A DNA stretch of 64,000 nt, from NCBI GenBank assembly GCA_033032865.1, contig JAWHQI010000065.1:5456001-5520000 (forward strand). The letters run 5' to 3'. The translations under genes were made by a program, and so were the position numbers. The notes below the pieces were generated by a model that searched no databases, was not told the DNA's origin, and saw only the letters and a program-made list of their open reading frames with translations. How positions within the stretch are numbered: the stretch's first letter is position 1; each line of letters starts with the position of its first letter. The stretch comes from Dactylorhiza incarnata. Lineage: Eukaryota > Streptophyta > Magnoliopsida > Asparagales > Orchidaceae. Positions 45,661-56,930 of the stretch are shown one piece after another.

Positions 45661-45990
45661 CTTAGGGTCCCCCCTTACCCGGACCTGGACTCCCCCTGAG
45701 TTGAACTTGATGCATAAGTGAAAAGTGGAGGGGACTTATCAGAATGCTCTAATGAGGGGCCGTCTAAATGTGGCACTGTAGCTGCTGAGGACATCCACTA
45801 TAACAAAGCGGCAGTTCCGGGACTGCCCCCCTAGGACCACATGGAGTCCCACTCCCCCTTCTACCTCCTTCCTCTCCCCCGAAAACCTAAATAGTGGGCC
45901 ATCAGAGGCCAACACCCTCCTGGACTCCACCTTCATCTCATTGAATGCCTTTTTGAAGATGACGTTGACTAAGCTCCCATTGTCCACGAG
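45661..45990 (-). pseudogene. Element G protease
   Basis: The frame 45987-45739 begins MDNGSLVNVIF, where the aspartic protease DTG/DSG triad has become DNG. SRNCRFVIVDVLSSYSATF continues as the usual Tat protease C-terminal half (FxVxDxxSxYNxILGR). It lies between gag and RT as expected in gypsy elements. Confidence 0.78.
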
Positions 45991-45999
45991 AATCTGAGA

Positions 46000-46180
46000 G
46001 ACAGTGAAGTTCTCGATGGCCGTCTAGATGACCTGGGCATTGCAGAATGGGTCTTCATGGTTCGGCATGTCCTTCTGGGTAAACGTGATTTTTTCTGCCG
46101 GGGATGGGGCTAGCGATGTCAAAGCCACACTCCGACGATAGATGGTATGGAGGCTTGCCTTCCTGGTCACCTCGATCCCT

Positions 46181-46221
<41 letters not shown>

Positions 46222-47521
46222 ATGGATCACTCTGATCCCTCCTCAGGTCCCCACATCAACCCGGTCCTCACACCTTTCTTTCTCGTCCTGAGGCAGGACC
46301 TCCTCAATCCTCACCGGCCGCTGCTCCTGTTGCACTCGCGCTCTGGCTCCCCTAACTTCCAAGAACTCTGGGCAGGTGGTCGTCATGTGACCCTCCTCCT
46401 GGTGGAAGTCATAATAGGGCAACGCCACCCCCCCTCCTCTCGGCATCTGCCCCTATGTTCCTCCTCCTATGTCAAACTCCTCCGGCCCCTGCTACTCTTC
46501 CTCTTCCTACTCTCCCTCGCCCGACTGCCATTGCCTGCTGAGGTGGTGGAGGAGGTGGCCTCGGGCCCTGCCTCCACCATAGCTGATGGGATCTTCCTTG
46601 CCCTCCTTGGAAGTTACCCCCTCCCTGGTGGAAACCCCTTCCTGATCCCTGCACCCTCCCCCTCCTTGCTGCCTCCACCTCGGCTCTGGGTCCCTTGCCT
46701 CTTCTCTTCTCCTCACTTCCGGATGTCTGACCTTCGGCTCGCTCAGTCATGCCAGCCTCTTCGAGAACTCGGGGTTGGCAGCCTCCCCCTCTATCTCCTC
46801 TGTCGCTCTCTCCATCAACTCTTTAAAAGACAAAGGAGCCCTCCTCTTGAGGTGCATTTTGAAAAACCCCTCCCGCAGCCCTACTATGAAGGCAAGCTGG
46901 AGGGTGAACCCCGACACCTCCTGGATGAGGAGGACCTCCTCCTAGAACTGATCTACATAGTGGGCTAGCGACTCCCCCGGCCTCTGCTTGATGTTGAAGA
47001 GTGCTTCAGGGTCCTTCTTCCTCTTTTTTGAGGTCGAGAAATGCAACAGGAAGCTGCGGCGCGGATCCTCAAAAGCGTAGATCGACCCCGAGGGAAACTG
47101 GTGGAACCAATCCCTTGCAAGCGTCCAACATTGGCCTAATAGAGATCATGTCTTCGAACCACTGCAGGTGCTGAATGGGGTCATCCTTGCCGGTATACAA
47201 CATCATGGCCGACTCTCTGACCCCCTCGGGGAGTGGTGCTGAGAGCACCAACTCGCAGAATGGGCTTCCTCCCTTCGCCCCCCAGACCTGCTCCACTTGC
47301 CCCACGAGCTCCCTGGGCGACCCGGCGCCTACCGGCCCCGCGCTCGCAGATGGGCCACTCGCCGGGACCCCATTGGTCGGGATCCCGCCTGCCTGGACGA
47401 CACTCGCCAGTATCCCGCTCGCACTCGCCGGACTAGGGAAAAGCTCCCGCCTTGCGAGATCTCGCTCCGGCGCCTGGGACATCGCCTCCTTGCCTGCCTC
47501 TCGCTCTTCGTCTCCCGCCAT
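46000..47521 (-). pseudogene. Element G gag
   Basis: ATG at 47519-47521, about 60 bp after the LTR on the minus strand. The capsid-like portion reads MLYTGKDDPIQHLQWFEDM, after which the frame shifts; the family block around LFNIKQRPGESLAHYVDQF is seen in another frame near 47010-46950. A degenerate zinc knuckle (YYDFHQEEGHMTTTC) is at about 46370-46420. A 40-nt run of C on the plus strand (46182-46221) sits near the C-terminal end. The gene is broken at several points and none of the pieces could make a full Gag. Confidence 0.8.
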
Positions 47522-47554
47522 GTCTCTTCCTTGGAACTTTCATGTACTATCTGC

Positions 47555-47578
47555 ACTCCACGCTCACCGCACCAAAAA
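47555..47578 (-). promoter_or_regulatory. Presumed primer binding site of element G
   Basis: On the minus strand the LTR end is followed by TTTTTGGTGCGGTGAGCGTG. By position this must be the primer site. The TGGTGC start resembles plant gypsy primer sites, but I cannot name the tRNA. Confidence 0.5.
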
Positions 47579-48275
47579 TGTTGAAACCAGAATTTGGTCT
47601 CTTGTGGAGCTCGGGCCCCCACAGGTTGGGGAAGCTAGCACTTACTGATTCCTCAGAGGGAAACAGACCAAAGACTCAAAACTAGACACAGACCCTTGGT
47701 CGCAGCGAGGAGGTCCCACCACACACCCGAAAGATCTTTGAGTACTTCATCTCCCAAGCCAAAGCTGAGACTGGGCACCTTGGAGAGCCTGAGAGCTAAG
47801 CCAAGATAACCCAGGGAGGAGGAAGCTCAAAGTATTGAGATTGGAATCTTCTCCAAAGGTTCCCTTCAAGGTCTATTTATAGTTTTTTACTTACAATCTG
47901 CTAATAGCGGGATTCTGCCTCACACTTTTGCTATGCGCAACCCAAAATGATCTGCCAACAGCCAAACCCCGCTGTTTGGAGAGGCTAACTGCAGACCACC
48001 AAAGGTTTTCATGTAAATTCACCCCTGGGCCCTTACTGGGCGAGCCGCCCACAAGGGCTCCTCTCGCGAATTGAGAGGCTTAACTCGCCCGCCTTCCTGT
48101 GAGCGGCCAATGAGGGCCCGACCCGCTCGCCTTCCTGCGAGCAGCCAGCGAGAGTCCGGCTCGCCCGCCTCCTTGCGAGCGGCCCTTGAGCACCTGGCTC
48201 TCCTTCCTTCCTATCCATCTTTACTGTTGATCCCTTGGCCTCCGCTCACCTCTTGGCGAATACCGGGGTTGTACA
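47579..48275 (-). repeat. 5' LTR of element G
   Basis: 697 bp, begins TGTACAACCCC on the minus strand (48275) and ends GGTTTCAACA (47579). The minus-strand TATA box CTATAAATAGACC is near 47875. The GCGAGC/GCTCGC word cluster is at about 48040-48190. It differs from the 3' LTR at many positions, in line with an older insertion than I or D. Confidence 0.9.
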
Positions 48276-50587
48276 CCTCGGGTGTATGACCCACACATAA
48301 AAGGCACTGTGAAGGTGGTACATTCCACTAACACTCACAACCTTACAAATCAACAAGAATGTTGTGGCGGTGACTCCAGTCCACACAAACCAATAACCCA
48401 AACAGAGGTACTGTGGCAGTGACTCTTAGATCACACAACCAACATAGCAAACATAGCTCTCATAACCAATAGGCCAAACAAAAGAGTGTCAGACAGGAAA
48501 ATAGGCTTACATCTGGATTTAGCCACAACTCATTATAAGAGAAATAGTAAGCACATGATTCAACAATTAATAATTAGATCAACATTCAACTTATAAAAAG
48601 GTTGAAGATTTCAGCAAGCCGACACCATACAAGAATTGGTGTCGGAACACGACAATGATAAGCTTAACACGAAGGCCAAACACCAGAATAATACTCAACG
48701 GTTCATTAGAAAACACTCGGTGAGTCCAAACTTGACTCCTAACGAACTTCTCATAACAACACGACGAAAGCCACGAAATAACACCATAAAAGATCACTTA
48801 ACATTACGGGACATCTCAACGAATAAAACATAACTTCATCTAAAGTCTCAACAAATGAACTTAACGCCATAATTTAAGATGCCCAAGAATACCTGGCAAA
48901 AAGGACTTAGATTATTGATGAAACAATTCGAGATATACGATGAAATCGACAGAAAGACTTATCAAAAGTCGACGGGAAGACTTAACAAAAGTCGACGGGA
49001 GGACTTAACAAAAGTCGACGGGAAGACTTAACAAAAGTCGACGGGAAACTTCAATGAAAATCGCCTGGAAGAGTTCCCGATCGACGAGACGGGAGCCCGA
49101 TCGACGGGGGGTGGGGGTGGGGGGGGGGTGCCGTCGATTCTAACTTAAAAGATCAACAAACTTGAATTGTCTGCTCTCTCCCATCGATTGACGGGACTGG
49201 AGGTCGATCGACGGGTCGGGATGCCAATTTTAACTTGAGATTTTCACAAAAAAATTCTTCCAACCACCAACACATTACACCAGAGCTCAAACTGAACTTC
49301 AAAACACATGAAAAGCATCAGAAGAAATAAACAAATACTCTTAAGAAGAGTAATCTTTTCTAAACCATGGGAAGTCTTAACAGACTACATGCAGCATAAC
49401 TAAACATGTAAATATAAAAACTATCTATATTCAAGGGAATGACAGCAGCAATCAAGAAAGCCAAACAACATCCATAAGGAAAAGCAACAACCACTAGCCT
49501 AAACTCAACATGTTATGCATACAAGGAAGAAGAAGAGGACTAAAAAGAAGGACTTTCAATCACACAGCAAAACAAGTCAAAGAGGACTACTGCTACTTGA
49601 AGAACACAGCTAACAAGAGAGCCTAGCATAACTAAATTTTAGGAACAAGGGTCATCAAGGAGAAGAACTGCTATTTGCAGCCCATAACCACTAAGAGAAC
49701 CCTTACATCCAGCCAGATTACTAAAGACAGTGAGGAAGAGGCATTACCCCTCACTGAGAAAGTTAACACAAAATGCATAGAAGACTGGGGCTGGAAGGGT
49801 TTACATACTCAGAAATCAATTGCAGATTGCACAGAAAACCTTGGAGTTCTGGACAGAATTGAAATTTTGGACAGAAAGGCTAATAAATTCTGGGCAGAAA
49901 GAGAGAAATTTCTGAACAAGTCTATGGTACAAACTGGAATCAAAACACTCAGGAAGAAATCTTATTTCTGAGAATACACAGAAAATAACTTTTCTGAAAG
50001 AATCTATCAGAACAACAAGAAAGACCACAAACAAAATTGCACTTGCATTATAGGAGAAGAGAAACAAGACAAGGAAAAAGGCTCCAACAAGGGAAAAGGG
50101 CAAAATCGACGGGATGTCCTGTCGATCGGCGGGCGTCCCCATCGATCGGCGGGCGGTCCCGTCGATCGGCGGGCGGTCCCATCGATCGACGGGAAGACCC
50201 ATCGATTCTGACTTAGAAAAATAGATGAAAGAAGTTTCCCCAGGTAAGACCAAAGATCAGCGGAATGGTTTCACCGATCGACGGGAGGTCCCGTCGATCG
50301 ACGGGATGCCCCGTCAATTTTTACTTAGCACACAATTTCCCTTTTTTTCATTTTCTAAACAAATCCAACATACTTCTATCCATCCCTGCCCTGGACTACC
50401 ATCACAAACCTCAACTCCAACACTTCAGTTAGGGTAAGTAACCCAGTCAACACTCATTACCAAGATACCAAAAATAAGAAAAGAGAAGTAAATTGGAGAA
50501 ACATGCCAAAGGAAGCAGAAAACAAACCACCACTTGCCTATATCTCGAACCACCGAAATATGGCCTCTCAAGCCCTCCACGCCAAGG
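48276..50587 (-). repeat. Element F 5' LTR, part 2
   Basis: Continues F after G (CCTCG at 48276-48280). It aligns with about 16990-19227 of the complete LTR. The TCGACGGGA words recur at 48968-49230 and 50105-50320; a G-rich run is near 49107-49129. It ends with CAAGG (50583-50587), the target duplication of the next insertion. Confidence 0.88.
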
Positions 50588-50641
50588 TGTTAGAACTTAG
50601 TCTTAATTTGGATTAGGATCCCAACTCAAATAGGGGGAGAT

Positions 50642-52301
50642 TGTTGGAACCCTAGGTTTGATTTGAGTTAGGATCCACCTTTAGTGTCTAAGTTTATATC
50701 ATAACATATATTATAACTTAGATTGAATCCTGTTAAGGTAAAAGGCTGAAAAGAAATATTCAATAATATAAATAATATAAATATATAAATATATATAATA
50801 GGCTGAAAAATATACATATTTAATAGGCAGAAAAATAAGAGAAGAAATAAAATTTCATATATTCACTGCGTTCGACGAACATCGAACGGCGCTCAGCATT
50901 CGTCGAACGGCGCTCGACGAACTATCAAGGAAGCTGCGTTCGACGAAATCCAAGTAGCGGTCGACGAATTCCAACCAGAACAGCGGTCGACGAATTCTCA
51001 GATCAGCGGTCGACGAAAAGAGGAGATCGACGAACCTTCAGTGAGGCGCTCGAAGAATTTTAACAGATGTTCAGAAACAGTAAATAAAATAATGAGGTCG
51101 ACGAATCAAATGATGAGCTCGACGAACTTGACCCTGAGCTCGACGAATTTCTGCAGCATTATTTATATATCATTAAATATTACTTATATGCTGTCAGACT
51201 TTATTATAGTAATATTTATTATTTATTCTATTTATATATTGCTATATATTACTGATCTGACATTACAGCGTGAAGCATTTAATGTTATAGCCGTTGCAGC
51301 AAAAGCAATAAATGATGTAGCCGTTGCAGCAAGCTAAAGAAAGAAATTGTTCTGCTCGAGGATTTGGGAAATGAAAGAGATATTACTCCTTTCCTCTTTG
51401 GTCGGCAAGGATTCAAACAGATAAATATACATCAGATAATATATATCAGAATAGATATATAGTTGTTATCTCTCGACAGATCATATATATATATATTGCT
51501 GTACAGATTTCATAATATACACAGAATAGATATTACATCCTCTGTACAGGAAAAAGAGGAAACAGAGAAGAAGAAGAACAGAGCAAAAAACAGAACAGAT
51601 CCAAATATATTATCTTCTTTTTGCTAACCATTTCTTGCAGATCTTCTATAACCTGAGACACCAAATCAATATCATTTGCTCAGGGAGAAGAAGAAGAGGA
51701 TCACAATCTAGAGAAGAAGCTGCATACTCAAATCTGTCATCTAAACTAAATCAGACAGGGGAGCCTTCTTCAACATCATCTTCATCAAGTGTCTTCTCAG
51801 CCAAGAGAAGAACAACATCTGTTTTTGTTTTCTTTATTTCTCCCATCTTGTAAAGGGTTAAAACTCCCTTCAAAAGTTTACTCCCGGTAACAGGCCACCT
51901 TAGCAAAAACCTGCATCTTGGTTTATAAGCATTTGATCAAAAGCTTATAGGTGAATTGGGCACCTGATCAAAACCCTCATTGGTGTGTGGACACCTGATC
52001 AAAAATACCTTGGTGTGAGGGCACCTGATCAACAACCTCTTAGTGGATTCCTACCAGTGGGTAGAAGAGTAGATGTACCCAGTTGAGGGGAACTACTATA
52101 TTTCCTTGTGTCATCTGGATTGCTTTGGTTTGCTTGTTGTTTTATTTTCTTATTTGCCGTGCTGTGATATTTATGCCCACTAAGTGTTTGTGTTTATATT
52201 TCAATCAGCAAACTCACTTATATATTTTATATATATCACTTATTTTGAAACAAAGTTAAACAAGAGTTTTAATTATATAATAAGAACTAAACTCACTTTC
52301 A
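50642..52301 (+). repeat. SIRE-like LTR (internal full copy)
   Basis: Begins TGTTGGAACCC and ends CACTTTCA before a primer site. Words GTTCGACGAA and GGTCGACGAA, plus their complements, crowd 50870-51145. At 50899-50921 the module TTCGTCGA-N7-TCGACGAA is complete. CACCTGATCAAAA words recur at about 51960-52030, as in the other SIRE-like LTRs. AT-rich sequence fills the middle. Confidence 0.88.
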
Positions 52302-53212
52302 ATTGGTATCAAAGCAGGTTGATTTTATCAATCACCCTCATCAGAGGATATCAATTGTCCCTTTCAATTGGTATCAGAGGAAGTTGATTTTTCACACAGG
52401 CTAACACCTGAATCACAAAGATCACTTAGTTCTTATTTTGTTTTTAAGAAGGTTTTTCCAAATGACACATTCAGATTTTTTAATTTCTGATCCACCTTTA
52501 TGTAATTTGGATAGTTTTAATTTATGGCAAGTTAGAATCAGATTATATATGAATGCAATAGATGAAGATATCTACAAATCTGTTTTGACAGGAACTTCAT
52601 CCTCAATTTCATCATGTGATGATCACATAAGGCTGAAAAGTGCTGATGCCAAGGCCATGGAGATATTGGCTAAATCAATGACAACAGACATTCTTCTCAA
52701 AGTGGCTGATTGTACTTCAGCAAAGGCCATCTGGAACTCCCTCTCTAGGATGGTAAATGAATCCATTCCTACTTCTTCTACTAACTGCATTTTTGATGCA
52801 GAACCAGCATTTACTCTAAGTGAGAAGAAGAAAAAGAAGAACAACAAGCCAGAAACTTCTGTTTAATGGCTATATATGGTTCAGATTACATATCAGATGC
52901 AGAATCTGAACAAGAAAAGGTAAAAGAGGTAACATCATTTCCTAATTTTACCTCTGAAAATTTCAGATCTGTTTTCAATTCACCTTGTGCAGGTTTATAA
53001 ATTTCTGAAAACAGAATCAGTAAAAAGCTAATAATAAACAAATTAATTTCTGATAAAATTAAAGAAGATTTTAAAATAACAGAAAAACAAATTATCTGTT
53101 TAGAAAATAACTTCATTAAGGCTGAAAACCTTAAACAATTAATTAAAGCTAAAGAAAAAGGAATTTCTTATGATCAGCAAATCTTATAACAAAAGGAATT
53201 TCTTATACTTTA
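52302..53212 (+). pseudogene. SIRE-like interior remnant: primer site(s) and gag pieces
   Basis: The primer site TTGGTATCAAAGCAGG follows the LTR at 52303; a second copy, TTGGTATCAGAGG, stands at about 52369 in a partial duplication that includes CTTTCA. ATG at 52462 starts a 134-codon frame to 52866: a copia gag N-terminus (DPPLCNLDSFNLWQVRIRLYM, SADAKAMEILAKSM) that jumps after LSRMVNE into a Lys-rich piece from later gag, so about the middle of gag is missing. The rest (52867-53180) resembles the acidic, coiled-coil-like gag end with stops. Confidence 0.75.
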
Positions 53213-54337
53213 ATGAAATATTACCTATATGATGTCAGACTTTATTATAGTAATATTTATTATTTATTCTATTTATATATTGCTATATATTACTGATCTG
53301 ACATTACAGCGTGAAGCATTTAATGTTATAGCCATTGCAGCAAAAGCAATAAATGTTGTAGCCGTTGCAGCAAGCTAAAGAAAGAAATTGTTCTGCTCGA
53401 GGATCTGGGAAATGAAAGAGATATTACTCCTTTCCTCTTTGGCCGGCAAGGGTTCAAACAGATAAATATACAGTAGATAATATATATCAGAATAGATATA
53501 TAGTTGTTATCTCTCGACAGATCATATATATTGCTGTATAGATTTCATAATATACACAGAATAGATATTACATTCTCTGTACAGGAAAAAGAGGAAAAAG
53601 AGAAGAAGAAGAACAGAGCAAAAAGAAGAACAGATCCAAATATATTATCTTCTTTTTGCTAACCATTTCTTGCAGATCTTCTACAACCAGAGACACCAAA
53701 TCAATATCATTTGCTCAGGGAGAAGAAGAAGAAGAGGATCACAATTTAGAGAAGAAGCTCCATACTAAAAGCTGTCATCTAAACTAAATCAGACAGGGGG
53801 AGCCTTCTTCAACATCATCTTCATCAAGTGTCTTCTCAGCCAAGAGAAGAACAACATATATTTTGTTTTCTTTATTTCTCCCATCTTGTAAAGGTTTAAA
53901 ACTCCCTTCAAAAGTTTACTCCCGGTGACAGACCACCATAGCAAAAACCTGCATCTTGGTTTATAAGCACCTGATCAAAAGCTTATAGGTGAATTGGGCA
54001 CCTGATCAAAACTCCCATTGGTGTGTGGACACCTGATCAAAAATACCTTGGTGTGAGGGCACCTGATCAACAACCTCCTAGCGGATTCCTACCAGTGGGC
54101 AGAAGAGTAGATGTACCTAGTTGAGGGGAACTACTATATTTCCTTGTGTCATCTGGATTGCTTTGGTTTGCTTGTTTTATTTTCTTATTTGCTGTGGTGT
54201 GATATTTATGCCCACTAAGTGTTTGTGTTTATATTTCAATCAACAAACTTACTTATATATTTTATATATATCACTTATTTTGAAAAAAAAGTTAAATAAG
54301 AGTTTTAATTATATAATAAGAACTAAACTCACTTTCA
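53213..54337 (+). repeat. SIRE-like LTR, 5'-truncated copy
   Basis: Aligns with about 51170-52301 of the preceding LTR from ATGATGTCAGACTTTATT onward. It lacks the first 520 or so bases, including the whole TTCGTCGA array. It ends CACTTTCA at 54337 before CAAGG. Confidence 0.88.
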
Positions 54338-54790
54338 CAAGGATCGGCTCAAACACGGCCTAAGCACGGAGAATCTATGAAGATTTGGACAAAAAGAGGA
54401 TTAGGGTCGCTAACCCTAGCGCCAAAAATATACGAAGCGGACAAAACATACCACGCACACGAAGAGCACGACGAGAGCTTTCCAAATCTATGCTCTGGCG
54501 AAGATTTTGTGCACCTGCTCAGGAAAACCACGCTCTCTCCCTCTTTCTCTCTCTCTCTAAACCTCTGGCTCAGGAAATTAGGAAGGAAGAAGATGAAGAA
54601 TAAAACATTATATATATATAGGTAAACAGATAGTGGATGATAGTAATTTATAATAACAACAATAATAATAGGAAAAAGAAAAGAGGGGTCGAACTAGTGG
54701 TCGCCGATTCCAATGAAATTCGCACCGAAGACACAAGTCGGCGCTACGAATCCAACGGAGAAGTCGAAACCAAAATCCGACGTGCAAATC
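54338..54790 (-). repeat. Element F 5' LTR, part 3, truncated
   Basis: Corresponds to about 19223-19715 of the complete LTR. Sequence homology stops after GCAAATCTCAAG; the remaining 250-300 bp of the LTR, including the TGTAACGCC start, are missing, and element B sequence follows. A 4-bp overlap (GCTA/TAGC) at the join is compatible with end joining. Confidence 0.8.
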
Positions 54791-55107
54791 TCAAGCTACC
54801 CACTAGCTCCTGCGCCATCTCAGCGATCTCACACAGCTCGCAAAGCTTACTCTAGGTTGCTCCGAACTCACTCCGAGTTCACTCCCACTTGAGACCGCCT
54901 ATTCGGACCGCCCAAGCTCCTCTGCCGAACTTACTCCAAGTTCTCTCTCACTGAGACCGCCTATTCAGACCACTCAAGTCTCCTCCTTTCTCTGATATAC
55001 TCTGTAGGGGGGTTGCCCCCTTATTTATAGATTCTGGAGTCGCCACCTGGAAGTTGGGCTAGCGTCGGCGCTAGCCCCTGCGCTAGCTCACTTCACAATT
55101 CTCAACA
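54791..55107 (-). repeat. Element B 3' LTR, truncated
   Basis: On the minus strand it begins TGTTGAGAATTG at 55107, after the polypurine tract (AAGGGGGAG, 55108-55117), and matches 9651 to about 9967 of the 5' LTR. The remainder is lost at the join to element F. The minus-strand TATA box is near 55022. Confidence 0.9.
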
Positions 55108-56930
55108 CTCCCCCTTGAAGTGAGCTCCGTCAATCAATCCGAGCAGCGAGCGAAGCCTTCTGAATGGCCCCGCGGATAGGGGCTTCGTGAAAATATCCGC
55201 TACATTGTCTTCGCTCCGCACATTCTCCACCGCAATCAAGCCACTCAGCACCTTCTCTCGGATAAAGTTATGCCCGATCTCAATGTGCTTTGTTCTTGCG
55301 TGACACACTGGGTTGGTTACTAGTTTCAAAGCGCTCTCGTTGTTGCCGTGAAGAACAGTAGGTCCATTGACCTTCTTGTCCACGTCTTCCATCAGCCTCC
55401 TCAGTCAGACACACTCCTGGGTTGCTATGCATGATGTCTTGTACTCAGCCTTTGTGGTGGATAAGGAGATAGATCCTGCTTCTTGCAACACTATGAGATA
55501 GCAGCAGCTTCACATAGAAACACATGACCTGAGGTTGACTTGCGATCATCAGCGTCACCTCCGTAATCTGCATCTGTGTACCCATGCAGCTTGAAGTCAG
55601 ACTTCTCTCCATAAGACAACCCCATCTCAAGGGTTCCCTTCACGTACTTTAGAATCCCTTTGGCTGCCTCTAGATGAGGCTTCCACGGCTCCTGCATATA
55701 CCGACTAAGTCGGCCGACGACAAAAGCAATGTCTGGCCTCGTGATAGTCAGATAGATTAAGCTCCCCATCAGTGCCCAGAAGATCTTTGGATCAGGAAGA
55801 ATCCTCCCTTCTTCTTTTCGAATCTTAAGCCCAACCTCTAGTGGAACAGAGCTGCTCTTCCCCTCTTTCATGTCAAATCTCTCGATGATCTTCTCAGCGT
55901 AAGCTCTCTGGGAAACGAACAGTCCGCCACTTCTCTTCTCAACCTGAAGACCAAGGAAATGGTGCAGTTCACCAAGATCCTTCATCTCAAAGCGAATAGA
56001 GAACTGCCATCTCAGTGCCGCAACCGCTTCACTGTTGTTCTCGGTAACGATAATGTCGTCGACGTACAGCAACACCAGAACATGAAGATCTCCACTTTTC
56101 TTCACGAACATGCTAGAGTCTGAGTCTGAGGCATCATAACCACAGAAATGTAGGTACTCCACAATCTTCCCATACCAGGCTCTCGGCGCCTGTTTCAAAC
56201 CGTCGAGGGCCTTCTTCAGATTGCACACATGATCTGGGTGTGACTTGGACACGTATCCAGGTGGTTGCACCATGAATATGTCCTTGTCAATTTCTCCATA
56301 CATGTATGAATTCTTCACATCAAGCTGCCACAGCTTCCACGCTCGGCAAGCTGCCAGAGCAATTACCGTCCTCACCCACGTCATCTTCGCCACAGGACTA
56401 AATGTCTCCTCGTTGTCCTCTCCATAGGTTTGTGAGAAACCTCGAGCGACAAGCCTAGCCTTGTACCGCTCTACTCCTCCGCCAGCTTTCTTCTTAACCT
56501 TGTACACCCATTTGCATGTGACAGGTTTGATGCCCTCCACAATGGGAAAAAATTCTCATGTCTCATTCTTCGCCAGAGCTTCCATCTCTTCGTTCATTGC
56601 CACGTCCCACTCCTTAATGCCAACATCATCCTCAAAGCAGGCAGGTTCCCTCTCGTCGAGTGGTCCTGCGAAGAAGCAAGAGACCAAACTCACAAAGTTC
56701 CCCTCTTTATAACGAGAAGGCGGGATGATGGTCTGCTTCGGACACCTCAAGGCTTGACCACTCTCTACCACTCTGGTATACTCCTCCTCTGCAACTCTTC
56801 TCCCCTCATCTCTTGGAGCACTGCTTCCCCTGCTTCCTGAACATGAAGGCCCCCCCTCCGAGCTAGATGGCGATGGTGCACTGGGAGATGGCTCCAACTG
56901 CATAGAGTCCTCAATGACTCTCTCTTCACA
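55108..56930 (-). pseudogene. Element B reverse transcriptase and RNase H (3' half, inverted)
   Basis: On the minus strand the sequence starts TGTGAAGAGAGAG (56930), the direct continuation of the B reading frame that stops at 12642, as judged from element A2. It covers the Ser/Pro-rich linker, RT (CKWVYKVKKKAGG, ARLVARGFSQTYG, YVDD at 56055-56066, HFLGLQVEK) and RNase H (DADYGGDADDRKSTSG; KHIEIGHNFIREKV). The frame is broken near 56540 and by a TGA near 55407. With the 5' half it would give a complete copia element of the same family as A2. Confidence 0.92.

Larger units (their letters stand above)
27806..48275 (-). mobile_element. Tat-like Ty3/gypsy element G with 5-bp target duplication
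   Basis: LTRs 27806-28504 and 47579-48275 in minus orientation, with CCTCG at 27801-27805 and 48276-48280. On the minus strand the order is gag, protease, RT, remnant RNase H, integrase, a 96-bp tandem array, and then a region carrying a gene on the opposite strand, before the 3' LTR. That order and the antisense gene are typical of plant Tat-lineage elements. Gag-pol is badly degraded. Inside G lie a solo LTR and the young element I. Without them G would be about 11.8 kb. Confidence 0.9.
50588..54337 (+). mobile_element. Rearranged SIRE-like insertion with 5-bp target duplication
   Basis: CAAGG flanks it at 50583-50587 and 54338-54342, and the empty site is seen in the other F LTR. The order is a 37-bp piece resembling the LTR start (TGTTAGAACTTAG), a polypurine tract (AATAGGGGGAGA, about 50629-50640), a full LTR (50642-52301), primer site, gag remnant, and a 5'-truncated LTR (about 53213-54337). 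This is what remains when an LTR-interior-LTR-interior-LTR array suffers two deletions, or after template switching. It is not a simple intact copy. Confidence 0.85.
16047..54790 (-). mobile_element. Tekay-type Ty3/gypsy element F, non-autonomous, nested host
   Basis: Two long LTRs (16047-20011 and 26835-54790, the second split by insertions) face a small interior (20012-20257 plus 25830-26834). On the minus strand the LTR begins TGTAACGCCCC and ends GGGTCGTGACA, both typical of plant Tekay/Del chromoviruses. The minus-strand polypurine region (TTTTTGGTGGGGTGAC) fits too. Taking out insertions D, G and the SIRE-like insertion, the interior is only about 1.25 kb and has no gag or pol, so the element is a large non-autonomous derivative (LARD type) that must rely on proteins from another element. 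The second LTR lacks roughly its first 250-300 bp, lost at the junction with element B. Confidence 0.85.

Noticed and set aside
46147..46968. Plus-strand 273-codon Pro/Leu-rich frame
   Set aside because: It is the reverse complement of G gag and includes the 40-nt C run as a proline stretch.
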